Source: Flavobacterium sp. (GTDB lineage: Bacteria; Bacteroidota; Bacteroidia; Flavobacteriales; Flavobacteriaceae). From it: 64,000 bases of DNA. Of the stretch, positions 36,909-45,982 are shown piece by piece. Numbering within the stretch: the stretch's first letter is position 1; each line of letters opens with the position of its first letter. The notes below the pieces were generated by a model. That model saw only the letters and a program-made list of their open reading frames with translations. It was not told the origin of the DNA and searched no databases. Position numbers and translations under genes: made by a program. Location: the NCBI GenBank assembly GCA_021740105.1, contig JAIPAM010000003.1, positions 170,461 through 234,460 on the forward strand, in the 5' to 3' direction.

Positions 36909-37313
36909 CTATCTAATATAATCTTGTAGCATTATAGTGGCAGAAATTTCATCCAGCAATGCTTTGTTTTTTCTTTGATTTTTATTCAAGCCGCTGTCAA
37001 TCATAGTTTGAAATGCCATTTTGGAGGTAAACCGTTCGTCTACTCGAACTACTGGCATATCTGGGAAAAAACTACTAAACTTTTTAACAAAAGCGGTAAT
37101 AATTTCAGCACTTTGCGAAGGTTCTCCATTCATTTGTTTGGGTTCGCCAATAATTACTTTCTCTACCTTTTCTTTAGCAAAATAATGTTTTAAAAAATCA
37201 ATTGTGGTTGCTGAAGGGATGGTTGTTAATCCAGAGGCAATAATTTGCATTTCGTCTGTAACCGCTATTCCCGTTCTTTTTTGTCCGTAATCAATCGCTA
37301 AAATTCGAGGCAT
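36909..37313 (-). CDS. ruvX: putative Holliday junction resolvase RuvX/YqgF
   Basis: A 134-residue RNase H-fold nuclease implicated in 16S rRNA 5'-end processing and/or Holliday junction resolution. Motifs: ILAIDYGQKRTGIAV with the first catalytic Asp, VIGEPKQMNGEPSQ, VVRVDERFTSKMA and the final KNKALLDEISATIMLQDYI with Asp. The start is the ATG at 37313 (MPRILAIDYG). The frame stays open another 34 codons upstream, but that stretch is non-conserved and collides with the dapD promoter region. Confidence 0.93.
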   Translation of the reverse strand: MPRILAIDYGQKRTGIAVTDEMQIIASGLTTIPSATTIDFLKHYFAKEKVEKVIIGEPKQMNGEPSQSAEIITAFVKKFSSFFPDMPVVRVDERFTSKMAFQTMIDSGLNKNQRKNKALLDEISATIMLQDYIR

Positions 37314-37421
37314 TTTTAAAATATTTATACAAATATAATCAAAGTAAATGAACTTAATAAGCTGCTCATAAATTGATAAATAAAATCCAATTATTACAAT
37401 CCTGTAAATAAACAAAAAAGT

Positions 37422-37429
37422 TATCTTTG
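37422..37429 (+). promoter_or_regulatory. -7 promoter element for dapD
   Basis: TATCTTTG, an exact TAnnTTTG match, ends 16 bases before the dapD ATG. The predicted leader is about 10 bases and A/T-only, too short for a Shine-Dalgarno site, as is usual in this phylum. Confidence 0.55.
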
Positions 37430-37445
37430 CGTAAAATATTTTAAA

Positions 37446-38261
37446 ATGAATGACTTACAAACAATTATAGAACTAGCTTGGAACAATCGAGAATTGTTAA
37501 AAGAAAATACAACTACCGACGCAATTAGAAAAGTCGTTGATTTGCTGGATGCAGGAACTTTAAGGGTTGCCGAACCAATTGGAGATAAATGGCAAGTTAA
37601 CGAATGGGTTAAAAAAGCGGTTGTAATGTATTTTCCAATTCAAAAAATGGAAACTTTAGAAGTGGGTATCTTTGAATATCACGATAAAATTCCATTGAAA
37701 AGAGGTTATGCTGAAAAAGGAATTCGTGTTGTTCCTAATGCCGTTGCTAGACATGGGGCTTATATTTCAAAAGGGGTGATTTTAATGCCTAGCTATGTAA
37801 ATATTGGGGCTTATGTTGATGAAGGAACAATGGTAGACACCTGGGCAACAGTGGGAAGTTGCGCACAAATTGGTAAAAATGTCCATTTAAGTGGCGGTGT
37901 CGGAATTGGTGGTGTTTTAGAACCTTTACAAGCGGCACCAGTGATCATTGAAGATGGCGCATTTATTGGTTCTAGATGTATTGTGGTTGAAGGAGTTCAT
38001 GTGGGTAAAGAAGCGGTATTAGGTGCCAATGTTTGTTTAACGGCCTCCACAAAAATTATAGATGTTACTGGAGAAACACCCATTGAAATGAAAGGATTTG
38101 TTCCTGCAAGATCAGTAGTGATTCCTGGCAGTTACACCAAAAAATTTGCTGCAGGTGAATTTCAAGTTCCTTGTGCATTAATTATTGGAACGAGAAAACC
38201 ATCAACCGATTTAAAAACGAGTTTGAATGATGCCTTGAGAGAATATGATGTTGCCGTTTAA
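37446..38261 (+). CDS. dapD: tetrahydrodipicolinate N-succinyltransferase
   Basis: A 271-residue enzyme succinylating tetrahydrodipicolinate in lysine and meso-diaminopimelate synthesis. The N-terminal helical domain has WNNRELLKENTTTDAIRKVVDLLD. The left-handed beta-helix covers about residues 100-215 (GVILMPSYVNIGAYVDEGTMVDTWATVGSCAQIGKNVHLSGGVGIGG, DGAFIGSRCIVVEGVHVG). Length matches E. coli DapD (274). Only 34 bp separate it from the GT87-like gene, so the glycan genes may share its transcript. Confidence 0.97.
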   Translation: MNDLQTIIELAWNNRELLKENTTTDAIRKVVDLLDAGTLRVAEPIGDKWQVNEWVKKAVVMYFPIQKMETLEVGIFEYHDKIPLKRGYAEKGIRVVPNAVARHGAYISKGVILMPSYVNIGAYVDEGTMVDTWATVGSCAQIGKNVHLSGGVGIGGVLEPLQAAPVIIEDGAFIGSRCIVVEGVHVGKEAVLGANVCLTASTKIIDVTGETPIEMKGFVPARSVVIPGSYTKKFAAGEFQVPCALIIGTRKPSTDLKTSLNDALREYDVAV

Positions 38262-38295
38262 TTGAGAAATCACATCAAAATCTAAACAGATAGAA

Positions 38296-39495
38296 ATGAT
38301 ATTAAATTCCATTAACAAAAAAATTACATCTTTTTTAAATTTGTCTTTTTTCAATAATAGATTTATTATCATTCCATTATGGATGATTATTGCATTAATT
38401 GCCGGTTTAATTAAAATAGATATCAATGATATCAATAATTACAAAATTTTCAAGAATGTCTTTTTTCATACCATTGACGAATTACCATTATACAAAGAAT
38501 ATCCACTAGAATATTTTGATCACAACCATTACGGACCTATTTTTAGCTTACTAATAGCGCCGTTTGCAGTGCTTCCCGATTATTTAGGAATATCTCTTTG
38601 GTCTTTATTTAATGCAGGGGTTTTAGCATGGGCAATCACTCAATTACCATTAAAATCTTCTCAAATAAATGCTATACTTTGGATATGTTTACATGAACTT
38701 TTAACTACATTACTGGGATTGCAATTTAATCCTATCATGACAGCAATCATCATTCTGTCTTTTGTATATATAGAAAAAGGAAAGGATTTCTGGTCGGCGT
38801 TTTTTATTATTTTAGGCGTTTTTGTGAAATTATATGGGATTGTAGGATTGGCATTTTTCTTTTTTTCAAAGAATAAAATCAAGTTTATTCTATCGCTTTT
38901 ATTTTGGAGCTTCGCTTTGTTTACTTTGCCCATGCTAATTTCATCTCCTGAATACATTATCCAAACCTACCAGGAATGGTTTGCTAGGTTAGTTGAAAAA
39001 AATAACGAAAATACAGGATTAAATTCCTACCAAGATATTTCCTTAATGGGAGTAGTTAGAAGATTTTTCCAAGACAGCTCCATCCCCAATTTACCTTTTT
39101 TAATTAGTGGCGTTTTCTTATTTGGTTTGCAATATTTAAGAATAAAAGAATATAAAGAACAAACCTATAGATTAATGCTATTGGCTTCGGTATTGATTTT
39201 TACAGTAATTTTTAGTTCAGGATCTGAATCTCCTACCTATATAATTGCATTTGTTGGAGTTGCAATATGGTTTGTAATTCAGCCAAAGCCCATCTCCAAT
39301 TTCTATGTCGCTTTACTTATTTTTGCATTCCTACTTACCAGTTTATCGCCTTCCGATTTAATTCCTAAATATTTAAAAGACAATTATATTCGTCCTTATG
39401 CATTAAAAGCATTACCTTGTGTCTTGATTTGGTTGGCAATTGTTTACGAAATGCTGATAAATAAATTTAAAAACTATCGCTCAATAACTCATTAA
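38296..39495 (+). CDS. GT87/DUF2029-like membrane glycosyltransferase
   Basis: A 399-residue protein with about 10-11 hydrophobic segments. The first luminal loop after TM1 carries a charged segment (LYKEYPLEYFDHNHYGPIFSLLIAPFAVLP) with the Y-x-Y/F-P-P/G-like pattern of DUF2029/GT87 proteins; VKLYGIVGLAFFF is another family feature. GT87 enzymes are GT-C transferases that use polyprenyl-phosphate sugars on the outer face of the inner membrane. The next genes encode a polyprenyl-phosphate GT2 and a deacetylase, which would make such a donor. Its acceptor is unknown. Confidence 0.75.
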   Translation: MILNSINKKITSFLNLSFFNNRFIIIPLWMIIALIAGLIKIDINDINNYKIFKNVFFHTIDELPLYKEYPLEYFDHNHYGPIFSLLIAPFAVLPDYLGISLWSLFNAGVLAWAITQLPLKSSQINAILWICLHELLTTLLGLQFNPIMTAIIILSFVYIEKGKDFWSAFFIILGVFVKLYGIVGLAFFFFSKNKIKFILSLLFWSFALFTLPMLISSPEYIIQTYQEWFARLVEKNNENTGLNSYQDISLMGVVRRFFQDSSIPNLPFLISGVFLFGLQYLRIKEYKEQTYRLMLLASVLIFTVIFSSGSESPTYIIAFVGVAIWFVIQPKPISNFYVALLIFAFLLTSLSPSDLIPKYLKDNYIRPYALKALPCVLIWLAIVYEMLINKFKNYRSITH

Positions 39496-39497
39496 AG

Positions 39498-40442
39498 ATG
39501 ACTTTACAAAAGAAAATATCTATTGTTATTCCTTCATTTAATGAGGAAGGAAATATTAAAATTATCGTTAACGCACTGAATGAAGTGCTGCAAAAATTAA
39601 ATTACAGTTATGAATTAATTTTTGTAGACGATGGAAGTAGCGACAAAACATTGCGTATTTTACAAGAAATTTCAACTACTGATTCTAATGTTTTCTATAT
39701 AGAATTATCCCGAAATTTCGGACATCAAAACGCATTAAAAGCAGGATTGGATCTAGCCTCTGGAGATTGTATTATTACTATGGACGGTGACATGCAACAT
39801 CCTCCCGAAATGATTCCACAACTAATTGAGAAATGGGAAGAAGGTTATGATATTGTTTATACCCGTAGATTAGAAGACAAGAATCTTCCCGCTTTCAAAA
39901 AAATAACTTCAAAATATTTCTATAAGTTCATAAATTCCATTTCTGAAATTAAGATTGAAGAGGGAACTGCCGATTTTAGATTAATGGACAAAAAAGTTTC
40001 TACAGTGTTTTTTGCTTTTAGTGAAAATGAACTTTTTATCCGGGGATTAGTAAATTGGGTTGGTTTTAAACAATTTGCAATCGACTACAAACCTGCCGAA
40101 CGCTTTTCTGGAAACAGTAAATATACCGTTAAAAAAATGATGCAGTTTGCTCTTAAAGGCATCACTTCATTTAGTATTCGTCCCTTATATATATCAATAT
40201 TTCTAGGGATTTCCCTGTTTTTGTTATCTTTATTATTTTACATTTTGTATGTTTTTTATAGTATTTATTACGGACATGTAATATCCGGATGGGCTTCGGT
40301 AATTTTCACTATCGTAATCTTTGGTGGTTTAAATTTAATTATATTAGGAATTATTGGTGTTTATGTAGGTAAATTATTTATGCAGTCCAAACAACGTCCA
40401 AACTATTTAATTAGAGATACTAATTTAGAAGATAAAAAATGA
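39498..40442 (+). CDS. polyprenyl-phosphate glycosyltransferase (GT2, ArnC/GtrB-like)
   Basis: A 314-residue GT2 with a cytoplasmic GT-A domain and two C-terminal transmembrane segments (about residues 230-260 and 270-295), the layout of ArnC/GtrB/DPM1-like enzymes that load a sugar onto undecaprenyl phosphate. Motifs: IPSFNEEGNI, FVDDGSSDKT, ITMDGDMQHPPEMI and KITSKYFYKFINSIS. It starts 2 bp after the GT87-like gene and its end overlaps the deacetylase start by 4 bp (ATGA). Donor sugar is unknown. Confidence 0.9.
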   Translation: MTLQKKISIVIPSFNEEGNIKIIVNALNEVLQKLNYSYELIFVDDGSSDKTLRILQEISTTDSNVFYIELSRNFGHQNALKAGLDLASGDCIITMDGDMQHPPEMIPQLIEKWEEGYDIVYTRRLEDKNLPAFKKITSKYFYKFINSISEIKIEEGTADFRLMDKKVSTVFFAFSENELFIRGLVNWVGFKQFAIDYKPAERFSGNSKYTVKKMMQFALKGITSFSIRPLYISIFLGISLFLLSLLFYILYVFYSIYYGHVISGWASVIFTIVIFGGLNLIILGIIGVYVGKLFMQSKQRPNYLIRDTNLEDKK

Positions 40443-41218
40443 TAGTATTGAGTTTTGATATTGAAGAATTTGATATGCCATTTGAATATGGCAAATCGAT
40501 TAGTTTTGAAGATCAAATGAGTATTTCTGTTGAAGGGACTTCTTTAATATTAAATTTATTAGAAAAACATCAAGTTAAAGCTACTTTTTTCAGTACGGTA
40601 ATATTTGCAATAAATGCACCCGAAATAATTAAGAGAATAATTAAAGACGGCCACGAAATAGCTTCTCACAGTTATTACCACAGCGATTTTAAAGTAGAGC
40701 ATTTATTAGAATCGAAAGTCAAACTAGAAGAATTAACCAATACGAAAGTGATCGGTTTTAGAATGCCAAGAATGCAACCTGTAGATGAAAAAGAGATATT
40801 TAAAGCAGGTTATGTTTACAATTCCTCAATAAATCCAACTTATTTACCTGGGAGATACAATAATTTTTCAAAACCTAGAACCTATTTTAAGCAAGATGGT
40901 GTTTGGCAAATTCCAGCATCTGTGAGCCCAATAGTCCGTTTTCCACTTTTTTGGTTGTCTTTTCACAATCTTCCACTTTGGTTGTATAAAATAATTTGTA
41001 GAATCACTTTTAATAAGGATAATTACCTAAATATCTATTTTCACCCATGGGAATTTACTGATTTAAAGGATTTTAATCGATTTGGTTTTCCGGGTTATGT
41101 TTCAAAATATACTGGAATTCAAATGTATGATCGATTGGATAATCTTATCATTTGGATGAAAAAAAAGAACTACAGTTTTCATAGTACTCGAGATTTAATT
41201 GAAAAAATAAATTCCTAA
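40439..41218 (+). CDS. polysaccharide deacetylase (carbohydrate esterase 4-like)
   Basis: A 259-residue NodB-like deacetylase. Motifs: SFDIEEFD (catalytic Asp and metal Asp, residues 5-12), ATFFSTVIF, GHEIASHSYYH with the HxxxH metal site, GFRMPRMQP, and IYFHPWEF near residue 200. There is no signal peptide, so it acts in the cytoplasm. Translational coupling to the preceding GT2 suggests it deacetylates the lipid-linked sugar, as ArnD and the Francisella enzyme NaxD do. This role is inference from context. The SFDxEE start resembles the exopolysaccharide-associated (DUF3473) subgroup. Confidence 0.87.
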   Translation: MIVLSFDIEEFDMPFEYGKSISFEDQMSISVEGTSLILNLLEKHQVKATFFSTVIFAINAPEIIKRIIKDGHEIASHSYYHSDFKVEHLLESKVKLEELTNTKVIGFRMPRMQPVDEKEIFKAGYVYNSSINPTYLPGRYNNFSKPRTYFKQDGVWQIPASVSPIVRFPLFWLSFHNLPLWLYKIICRITFNKDNYLNIYFHPWEFTDLKDFNRFGFPGYVSKYTGIQMYDRLDNLIIWMKKKNYSFHSTRDLIEKINS

Positions 41219-41223
41219 ACAGC

Positions 41224-42273
41224 ATGAAAATAGCAGTGATTCAGCCAAAAATGATTGGTGACGTATTAATAACAAGTGTAATTTTTGAAGAATTAAAACT
41301 AAAATTCCCTACGGCTGAACTGCATTTTATTGTAAATAAAAATACGACTCCCGTATTAGAAAACAATCCATTTATTGATAAAATTATCACTTTAGATCCT
41401 AGCACTGAAAGAGGATTCTTTGGTTTTATAAAGCAATTGAATAGAATTAGAGTTGAAAATTACGACATCATAATTGATTCGTATTCCAAATTAAAAACAG
41501 CCCTTTTCTGCAAATTTTCCCTAGCGAATAAAACGATATCATTTAATAAAAGTTATTCTAAGTTTTTCTATAACGACACCATTATTAGAACAAAACATTC
41601 GATATCAACAGCTACAAAAGCAGTGGAACACCGTTTGCAATTATTAAAGCCATTGGAAATTGATTTCCAAGTTATAAAGCCAAAGTTATATTTAGAAAAT
41701 TACGAAATCGAAGAAGCAATCCGCATTTTAACTCAGAACAATATCGATTTAAATAAGCCAATAATTATGATTAGCGCCATTGGAAGTAGCGAATCAAAAA
41801 CGTATCCTTTGCACCATATGGCAAATGTAATTGATCAAATTGCAGAGAATAAATCAGTTCAAATTTTATTTAATTACATTCCAAATCAAAAAAATACAGC
41901 TTTTGAATTGTATAATTTGTGCCAATTGGATACCCAAGAACAAATATTTTTTGATGTATACGCTAAATCCCTTCGTGAATTTATGGGATTAACTAGTCAA
42001 TGTGCCGCATTAATTGGAAATGAAGGAGGTGCAATAAATATGGCAAAAGCATTAAATATTCCAACATTTACAATATTCTCTCCGTTTATTTTAAAAAATG
42101 ATTGGAACATGTTTGAAAATGAGAAGACAAATATTTCAGTTCATATTTCCGATTATTTTCCCAATTTATCTCTTAAAAAATCTAAAAATGACACTGAAAT
42201 ATATGAATTATTGAAACCTGAACTTTTCAATAATTTATTACTTTTATTTCTTAAAAATAACAGCATAAGATAA
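41224..42273 (+). CDS. glycosyltransferase family 9 (heptosyltransferase-like)
   Basis: A 349-residue GT-B enzyme. It starts MKIAVIQPKMIGDVLITSVIFEELKLKFP, with the GD-x-L motif of WaaC/WaaF-type heptosyltransferases. The C-terminal LIGNEGGAINMAKALNIPTFTIF corresponds to the ADP-heptose binding segment, with NEGG in place of the usual TxDSG. The family builds LPS core on the cytoplasmic side. It follows the deacetylase by 5 bp and abuts the next GT4. Confidence 0.88.
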   Translation: MKIAVIQPKMIGDVLITSVIFEELKLKFPTAELHFIVNKNTTPVLENNPFIDKIITLDPSTERGFFGFIKQLNRIRVENYDIIIDSYSKLKTALFCKFSLANKTISFNKSYSKFFYNDTIIRTKHSISTATKAVEHRLQLLKPLEIDFQVIKPKLYLENYEIEEAIRILTQNNIDLNKPIIMISAIGSSESKTYPLHHMANVIDQIAENKSVQILFNYIPNQKNTAFELYNLCQLDTQEQIFFDVYAKSLREFMGLTSQCAALIGNEGGAINMAKALNIPTFTIFSPFILKNDWNMFENEKTNISVHISDYFPNLSLKKSKNDTEIYELLKPELFNNLLLLFLKNNSIR

Positions 42274-43398
42274 ATGATACTAGGATTTGACGCTAAAAGA
42301 TTCTTTCACAACAAAACAGGTTTGGGCAATTATAGCCGAGATCTGATTAGAATTCTAGCACAATACCATCCTGAAAATACTTATTTATTATACAATCCAA
42401 AGCCAAAAAAAATTGATCGTATTTCAATTGACGGAAAAATTATCATAGAGCGTTTGCCTGAAACAAAAAAAGATCGAAAGTTATCTTCCCTTTGGAGGTT
42501 ATTTTCGGTCGGTTCCCAGATAAAAAAAGATAAAGTGGAAATCTACCATGGCTTATCCGGTGAAATTCCAATAGGTATAAATAATTTGGGAGTAAAAACA
42601 GTGGTTACTATTCACGATTTAATATTTATGAGGTATCCCAATTTGTATTCCTATTTTGATCGTAAAATACATTATTATAAATTTAAATATGCTGCAAATA
42701 AAGCGGATTTAGTAATTGCCATTAGCGAACAAACAAAAAAGGATATTGTAACCTATTTGAAAATAAATCCAAATAAAATAAAAGTCATCTACCAAGGGTG
42801 TGCTCCCGTTTTTAAAGAAGAAATTCCATTAGAATTTATTGAACTTACCAGAGAAAAATACCAATTACCAACGAATTTTATTTTGAATGTTGGAACAATT
42901 GAAACCCGAAAAAATGTACTTTCGGTGATTAAAGCCATAAAAGAGATGGATATCCAATTAATTATTATTGGTAAAAAAACAACCTATTTTAAAGACATTA
43001 ACACTTATATTGTAGAAAATAGTCTTCAAAATAAAGTCATTTTCCTTGAAAATGTAGAATTAAAAGAATTAGCATCCATTTACAAAATGGCAACTGTCTT
43101 TATTTATCCCTCTGTTTTTGAAGGATTTGGTATTCCAATTGTTGAAGCATTGTATTCAAAAACTCCAGTAATAACCTCAAAAGGGAGTTGTTTTTCAGAA
43201 GCAGGAGGAGAAAATTCAATTTATATTAACCCCCTAAATCCTGAGGAAATTAGAATAGGATTATTAGAATTATTAGCCAATTCAGAAAAAAGAGAGGTCA
43301 TGAAACAAAAAGGATTTGAATTTGTTCAAAAATTTAATGATGCTCAAATTGCAAAAAATTGGATTGATACCTACCAAGAAATTATAAAATCAAATTAA
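42274..43398 (+). CDS. glycosyltransferase family 4 (GT-B fold)
   Basis: A 374-residue mannosyltransferase-like GT4. DAKRFFHNKTGLGNYSRDLI carries the N-terminal glycine loop; VTIHDLIFMRYPNLY, NVGTIETRKNVLSVI and VFEGFGIPIVEALYSKTPVITS (E-x7-E) follow. It begins at the base after the stop of the GT9 gene and is the last member of the five-gene glycan string that begins at 38296. Sugar specificity is unknown. Confidence 0.9.
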   Translation: MILGFDAKRFFHNKTGLGNYSRDLIRILAQYHPENTYLLYNPKPKKIDRISIDGKIIIERLPETKKDRKLSSLWRLFSVGSQIKKDKVEIYHGLSGEIPIGINNLGVKTVVTIHDLIFMRYPNLYSYFDRKIHYYKFKYAANKADLVIAISEQTKKDIVTYLKINPNKIKVIYQGCAPVFKEEIPLEFIELTREKYQLPTNFILNVGTIETRKNVLSVIKAIKEMDIQLIIIGKKTTYFKDINTYIVENSLQNKVIFLENVELKELASIYKMATVFIYPSVFEGFGIPIVEALYSKTPVITSKGSCFSEAGGENSIYINPLNPEEIRIGLLELLANSEKREVMKQKGFEFVQKFNDAQIAKNWIDTYQEIIKSN

Positions 43399-43447
43399 AA
43401 CTTATAAAACAGTTGGTAGAAATTAATAATACCTAGAAAAACGTAAT

Positions 43448-43455
43448 TATATTTG
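43448..43455 (+). promoter_or_regulatory. -7 promoter element for the outer-membrane protein gene
   Basis: TATATTTG lies 53 bases before the ATG at 43509, in the gap after the glycosyltransferase string. It indicates that the following gene has its own promoter rather than relying on the glycan operon. Confidence 0.45.
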
Positions 43456-43508
43456 TACCCTACTACTCAAATAGTATTGCATCAAATTTCATAAATAAAA
43501 TATTTTCA

Positions 43509-44345
43509 ATGTATAAATTAGTATTGACAATTAGCCTTCTAACTTTTTCATTAAGTTTCTCACAAGATATTAAACCAACTTCAGGAAAATATACTGAACA
43601 TAATAAAGGAAAAATGTATTTTTATTGGGGAGGAAACAGAGATAGTTACAGTAATTCTAATATCCATTTTAAAGGTACCGATTACAATTTCACACTCCAT
43701 GATGTTGCTGCAGTTGATAGACCTGTAGGCTGGCATATTGATTATATTAACCCTGCAAAAATGACAATTCCACAAACTAACTTTAGATTAGGATATTTTT
43801 TAAATGATCATTACAACATATCAATTGGTGTCGATCATATGAAATACGTAATGGTTCAAAATCAATCGGTTAGAATTTCAGGAACGTATCCAAATTCTTA
43901 TAATTCAACTGTAATTAATAATGGAATTATAGATTTAACCGATGAGAGTTTTTTAACTTTCGAACACACTGATGGTTTGAATTATGTCAATTCAGAATTT
44001 TCAAGAGTAGATGATATATCGAAATTGTTTAAAATAAATGATACCGACAAAATCCAAATTAGTTTTACAGAAGGGGCTGGAGCCGGTATTTTATATCCAA
44101 AAACGAATGTAAAGTTAATGGGAAAAGAACGCCATGATGATTTTAATGTGGCAGGATATGGTTTTTCTGCAAAAGCAGGGATTAATATTACCTTCTTTAA
44201 GCACTTTTTTATTCAAGGAGAATTAAAGGGTGGATACATCAATATGCCAAATATCAAAACCACATTTGATAATGCTGACAGTGCCTCACAAAACTTTATG
44301 TTTTTTCAGAAAATTATTGCTTTTGGGGGAATATTCCAATTATAA
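43509..44345 (+). CDS. probable outer-membrane beta-barrel protein
   Basis: A 278-residue secreted protein with a signal peptide (LTISLLTFSLSFSQ, cleavage near residue 19). The mature region begins with a Gly/Tyr/Asn-rich segment (YFYWGGNRDSYSNSNIHF), has alternating amphipathic strands, and ends with LIKGG-like strands closing in FGGIFQL. This fits a small outer-membrane barrel of unknown function seen widely in Flavobacteriia. It stands at the junction of the plus- and minus-strand glycan operons, 2 bp from the convergent GT2 stop, but with its own promoter. Any role in glycan export is speculative. Confidence 0.65.
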   Translation: MYKLVLTISLLTFSLSFSQDIKPTSGKYTEHNKGKMYFYWGGNRDSYSNSNIHFKGTDYNFTLHDVAAVDRPVGWHIDYINPAKMTIPQTNFRLGYFLNDHYNISIGVDHMKYVMVQNQSVRISGTYPNSYNSTVINNGIIDLTDESFLTFEHTDGLNYVNSEFSRVDDISKLFKINDTDKIQISFTEGAGAGILYPKTNVKLMGKERHDDFNVAGYGFSAKAGINITFFKHFFIQGELKGGYINMPNIKTTFDNADSASQNFMFFQKIIAFGGIFQL

Positions 44346-44347
44346 AG

Positions 44348-45160
44348 CTAAACTTTATCTATCCCGTTTTCTGTTTTAATAATTGTATTTTTTTTATTGA
44401 AAGAACGAATGTCGTTATTTTTTTTCCAAATTTCAGGTGATGAATACCCTCTACTATGTTCTAAATGTATACATATCGCACTGTAACGAATTTGCTTTGA
44501 AAGCATCCCATTATTGAACATCCGCTCCCCCATTTCTCGATCTTCCCCGCCGTATTGCATCTCATTATTGAAACCGTTCACCGCTATAATATCATTTTTC
44601 CAGCCCGAAGAATTGTGTCCGTTCCACGATCTTTTTGTTGGAGTAACCCAATTCATAAATTGAGCTATAAATTTATTATTAGTTAATTTCAAGCTTTTAA
44701 AATTCAACTTAAATCCAATGTTTTTTAACCAATTAAGTTGAAAACAATTAGAATTTGAAATATCATTTTCTGAAATTAATTTGGAAATGGAAAGGGGTAA
44801 TTTAAAATAACCACCTGATAAAAAATAACCAATTTCACGGTGTTTTAGATGCATTTCAACAAAATCTTTCCTAGGGATACAATCACCATCTGTAAATATT
44901 AAATAGTCTGAAGTGGACTTCAATATGGCTTTATTTAAGATTTTTGTTTTCTGAAAACCTTGATCTTCATGCCAAACATGAACAATTGGATTTTTAAATT
45001 TTGCGGAGAATTGAGAAAGTAGCTCTCTAGTTTCAGAAGTAGAACCATCATCGGCAATTACAATTTCAAAATCGCTCTCGGTTTGGACACTATATCCAAT
45101 AAGTACCTTTTGCAACCATTCAACTGCATTGTATGTTGTGATAATTACTGAAACTTTCAT
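44348..45160 (-). CDS. glycosyltransferase family 2
   Basis: A 270-residue GT2. It has the VSVIITTYNAVEWLQ start, IADDGSTSET near residue 36, FTDGDCIPRKDFV near residue 89 as DxD site, and NGFNNEMQYGGEDREMGERM distally, the EDxE-like catalytic region of the chondroitin-polymerase/galactosyltransferase-type subgroup. It is the last gene of the minus-strand glycan operon, 38 bp after the LPS-kinase-like gene, and ends 2 bp from the convergent outer-membrane gene. Confidence 0.9.
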   Translation of the reverse strand: MKVSVIITTYNAVEWLQKVLIGYSVQTESDFEIVIADDGSTSETRELLSQFSAKFKNPIVHVWHEDQGFQKTKILNKAILKSTSDYLIFTDGDCIPRKDFVEMHLKHREIGYFLSGGYFKLPLSISKLISENDISNSNCFQLNWLKNIGFKLNFKSLKLTNNKFIAQFMNWVTPTKRSWNGHNSSGWKNDIIAVNGFNNEMQYGGEDREMGERMFNNGMLSKQIRYSAICIHLEHSRGYSSPEIWKKNNDIRSFNKKNTIIKTENGIDKV

Positions 45161-45198
45161 TTTTTCTTTTGAAAAGTGAAAATACTATTTTTTAACAA

Positions 45199-45969
45199 CT
45201 ATTTCTTCCAAAATTTTAATTTCTTTTTCAATCTCCTCTTTCTAAAGTATTGATTTTGAAAATCAGTTGTCATTTTCCATAATGTTCGGAAGATCAATTC
45301 CTCTGATTCTCCAGAAACAATAGCATATTCATTACTCATTACTCTTACCATTTCTTCTTTATTGGTCAATCGACATAGATTTTTCATTCTAATATCAAAA
45401 GTCATCTGGTTGTGAAATTTCATTCTGTTTAAATCAACTAAGAAGAAATTGTAATTTCCCTTCTCCTTTTTTTTAATCAAGGTATTGCCTGGAGAATGAT
45501 CTAAAAACTCGATTCCTTTTTGGTGTAACGTATAGGTAAAACGAGTAAATTGTCTTAAAATTATTTCGTTTTCAGGAAATTCTGGAATTTGAACTAGTTC
45601 TCTAAAAGTTAAATCACAATCTAAATGTTCACTTACATAATAACTCTTTTTTAATCCAAAAATAGTTGAGCTTTCAAAGTAAGCCATAGGCTGTGGGGTT
45701 CCTATATTATTTTCTAATAGTTTATTGGCATATTCAAATGATCTTCTCGCTTTAGATTTTCTAAAATATTTGTAAATGATTGAATTGAGTAGATGTGGTT
45801 TTTTGAATGATTTTACATTTACTTTGATAGTATCTACATCAAATAATTTAATGATATTTCTATTACCGTCACCAAAAATAAGTCCAGAACTATTGAAATT
45901 ATCAATGATATTAATTATCTCATTTTGCTTAGATAAATATGCCGAATTAAAATTTATAGGATTTTTCAA
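45199..45969 (-). CDS. lipopolysaccharide kinase-like protein (KdkA/InaA family)
   Basis: A 256-residue protein kinase-fold enzyme. The catalytic loop reads LHQKGIEFLDHSPGNTLI near residues 147-164 (H-x-x-G-x-x-x-x-D-x-x-P-x-N), and FLVDLNRM near 177 replaces the DFG motif. These are typical of Kdo/LPS-core kinases (KdkA, WaaP, InaA), which phosphorylate inner-core sugars on the cytoplasmic face. It ends in a basic tail (FRKRRLKKKLKFWKK) suited to membrane contact. Placement among LPS glycosyltransferases supports the role. Confidence 0.8.
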   Translation of the reverse strand: MKNPINFNSAYLSKQNEIINIIDNFNSSGLIFGDGNRNIIKLFDVDTIKVNVKSFKKPHLLNSIIYKYFRKSKARRSFEYANKLLENNIGTPQPMAYFESSTIFGLKKSYYVSEHLDCDLTFRELVQIPEFPENEIILRQFTRFTYTLHQKGIEFLDHSPGNTLIKKKEKGNYNFFLVDLNRMKFHNQMTFDIRMKNLCRLTNKEEMVRVMSNEYAIVSGESEELIFRTLWKMTTDFQNQYFRKRRLKKKLKFWKK

Positions 45970-45982
45970 TTTTAATTATTTG

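Noticed and set aside
37314..37415. Upstream in-frame extension of ruvX by 34 codons
   Set aside because: The extension is hydrophobic and aromatic, unlike the family, and overlaps the divergent dapD promoter region; MPRILAIDYG at 37313 is the normal N-terminus.
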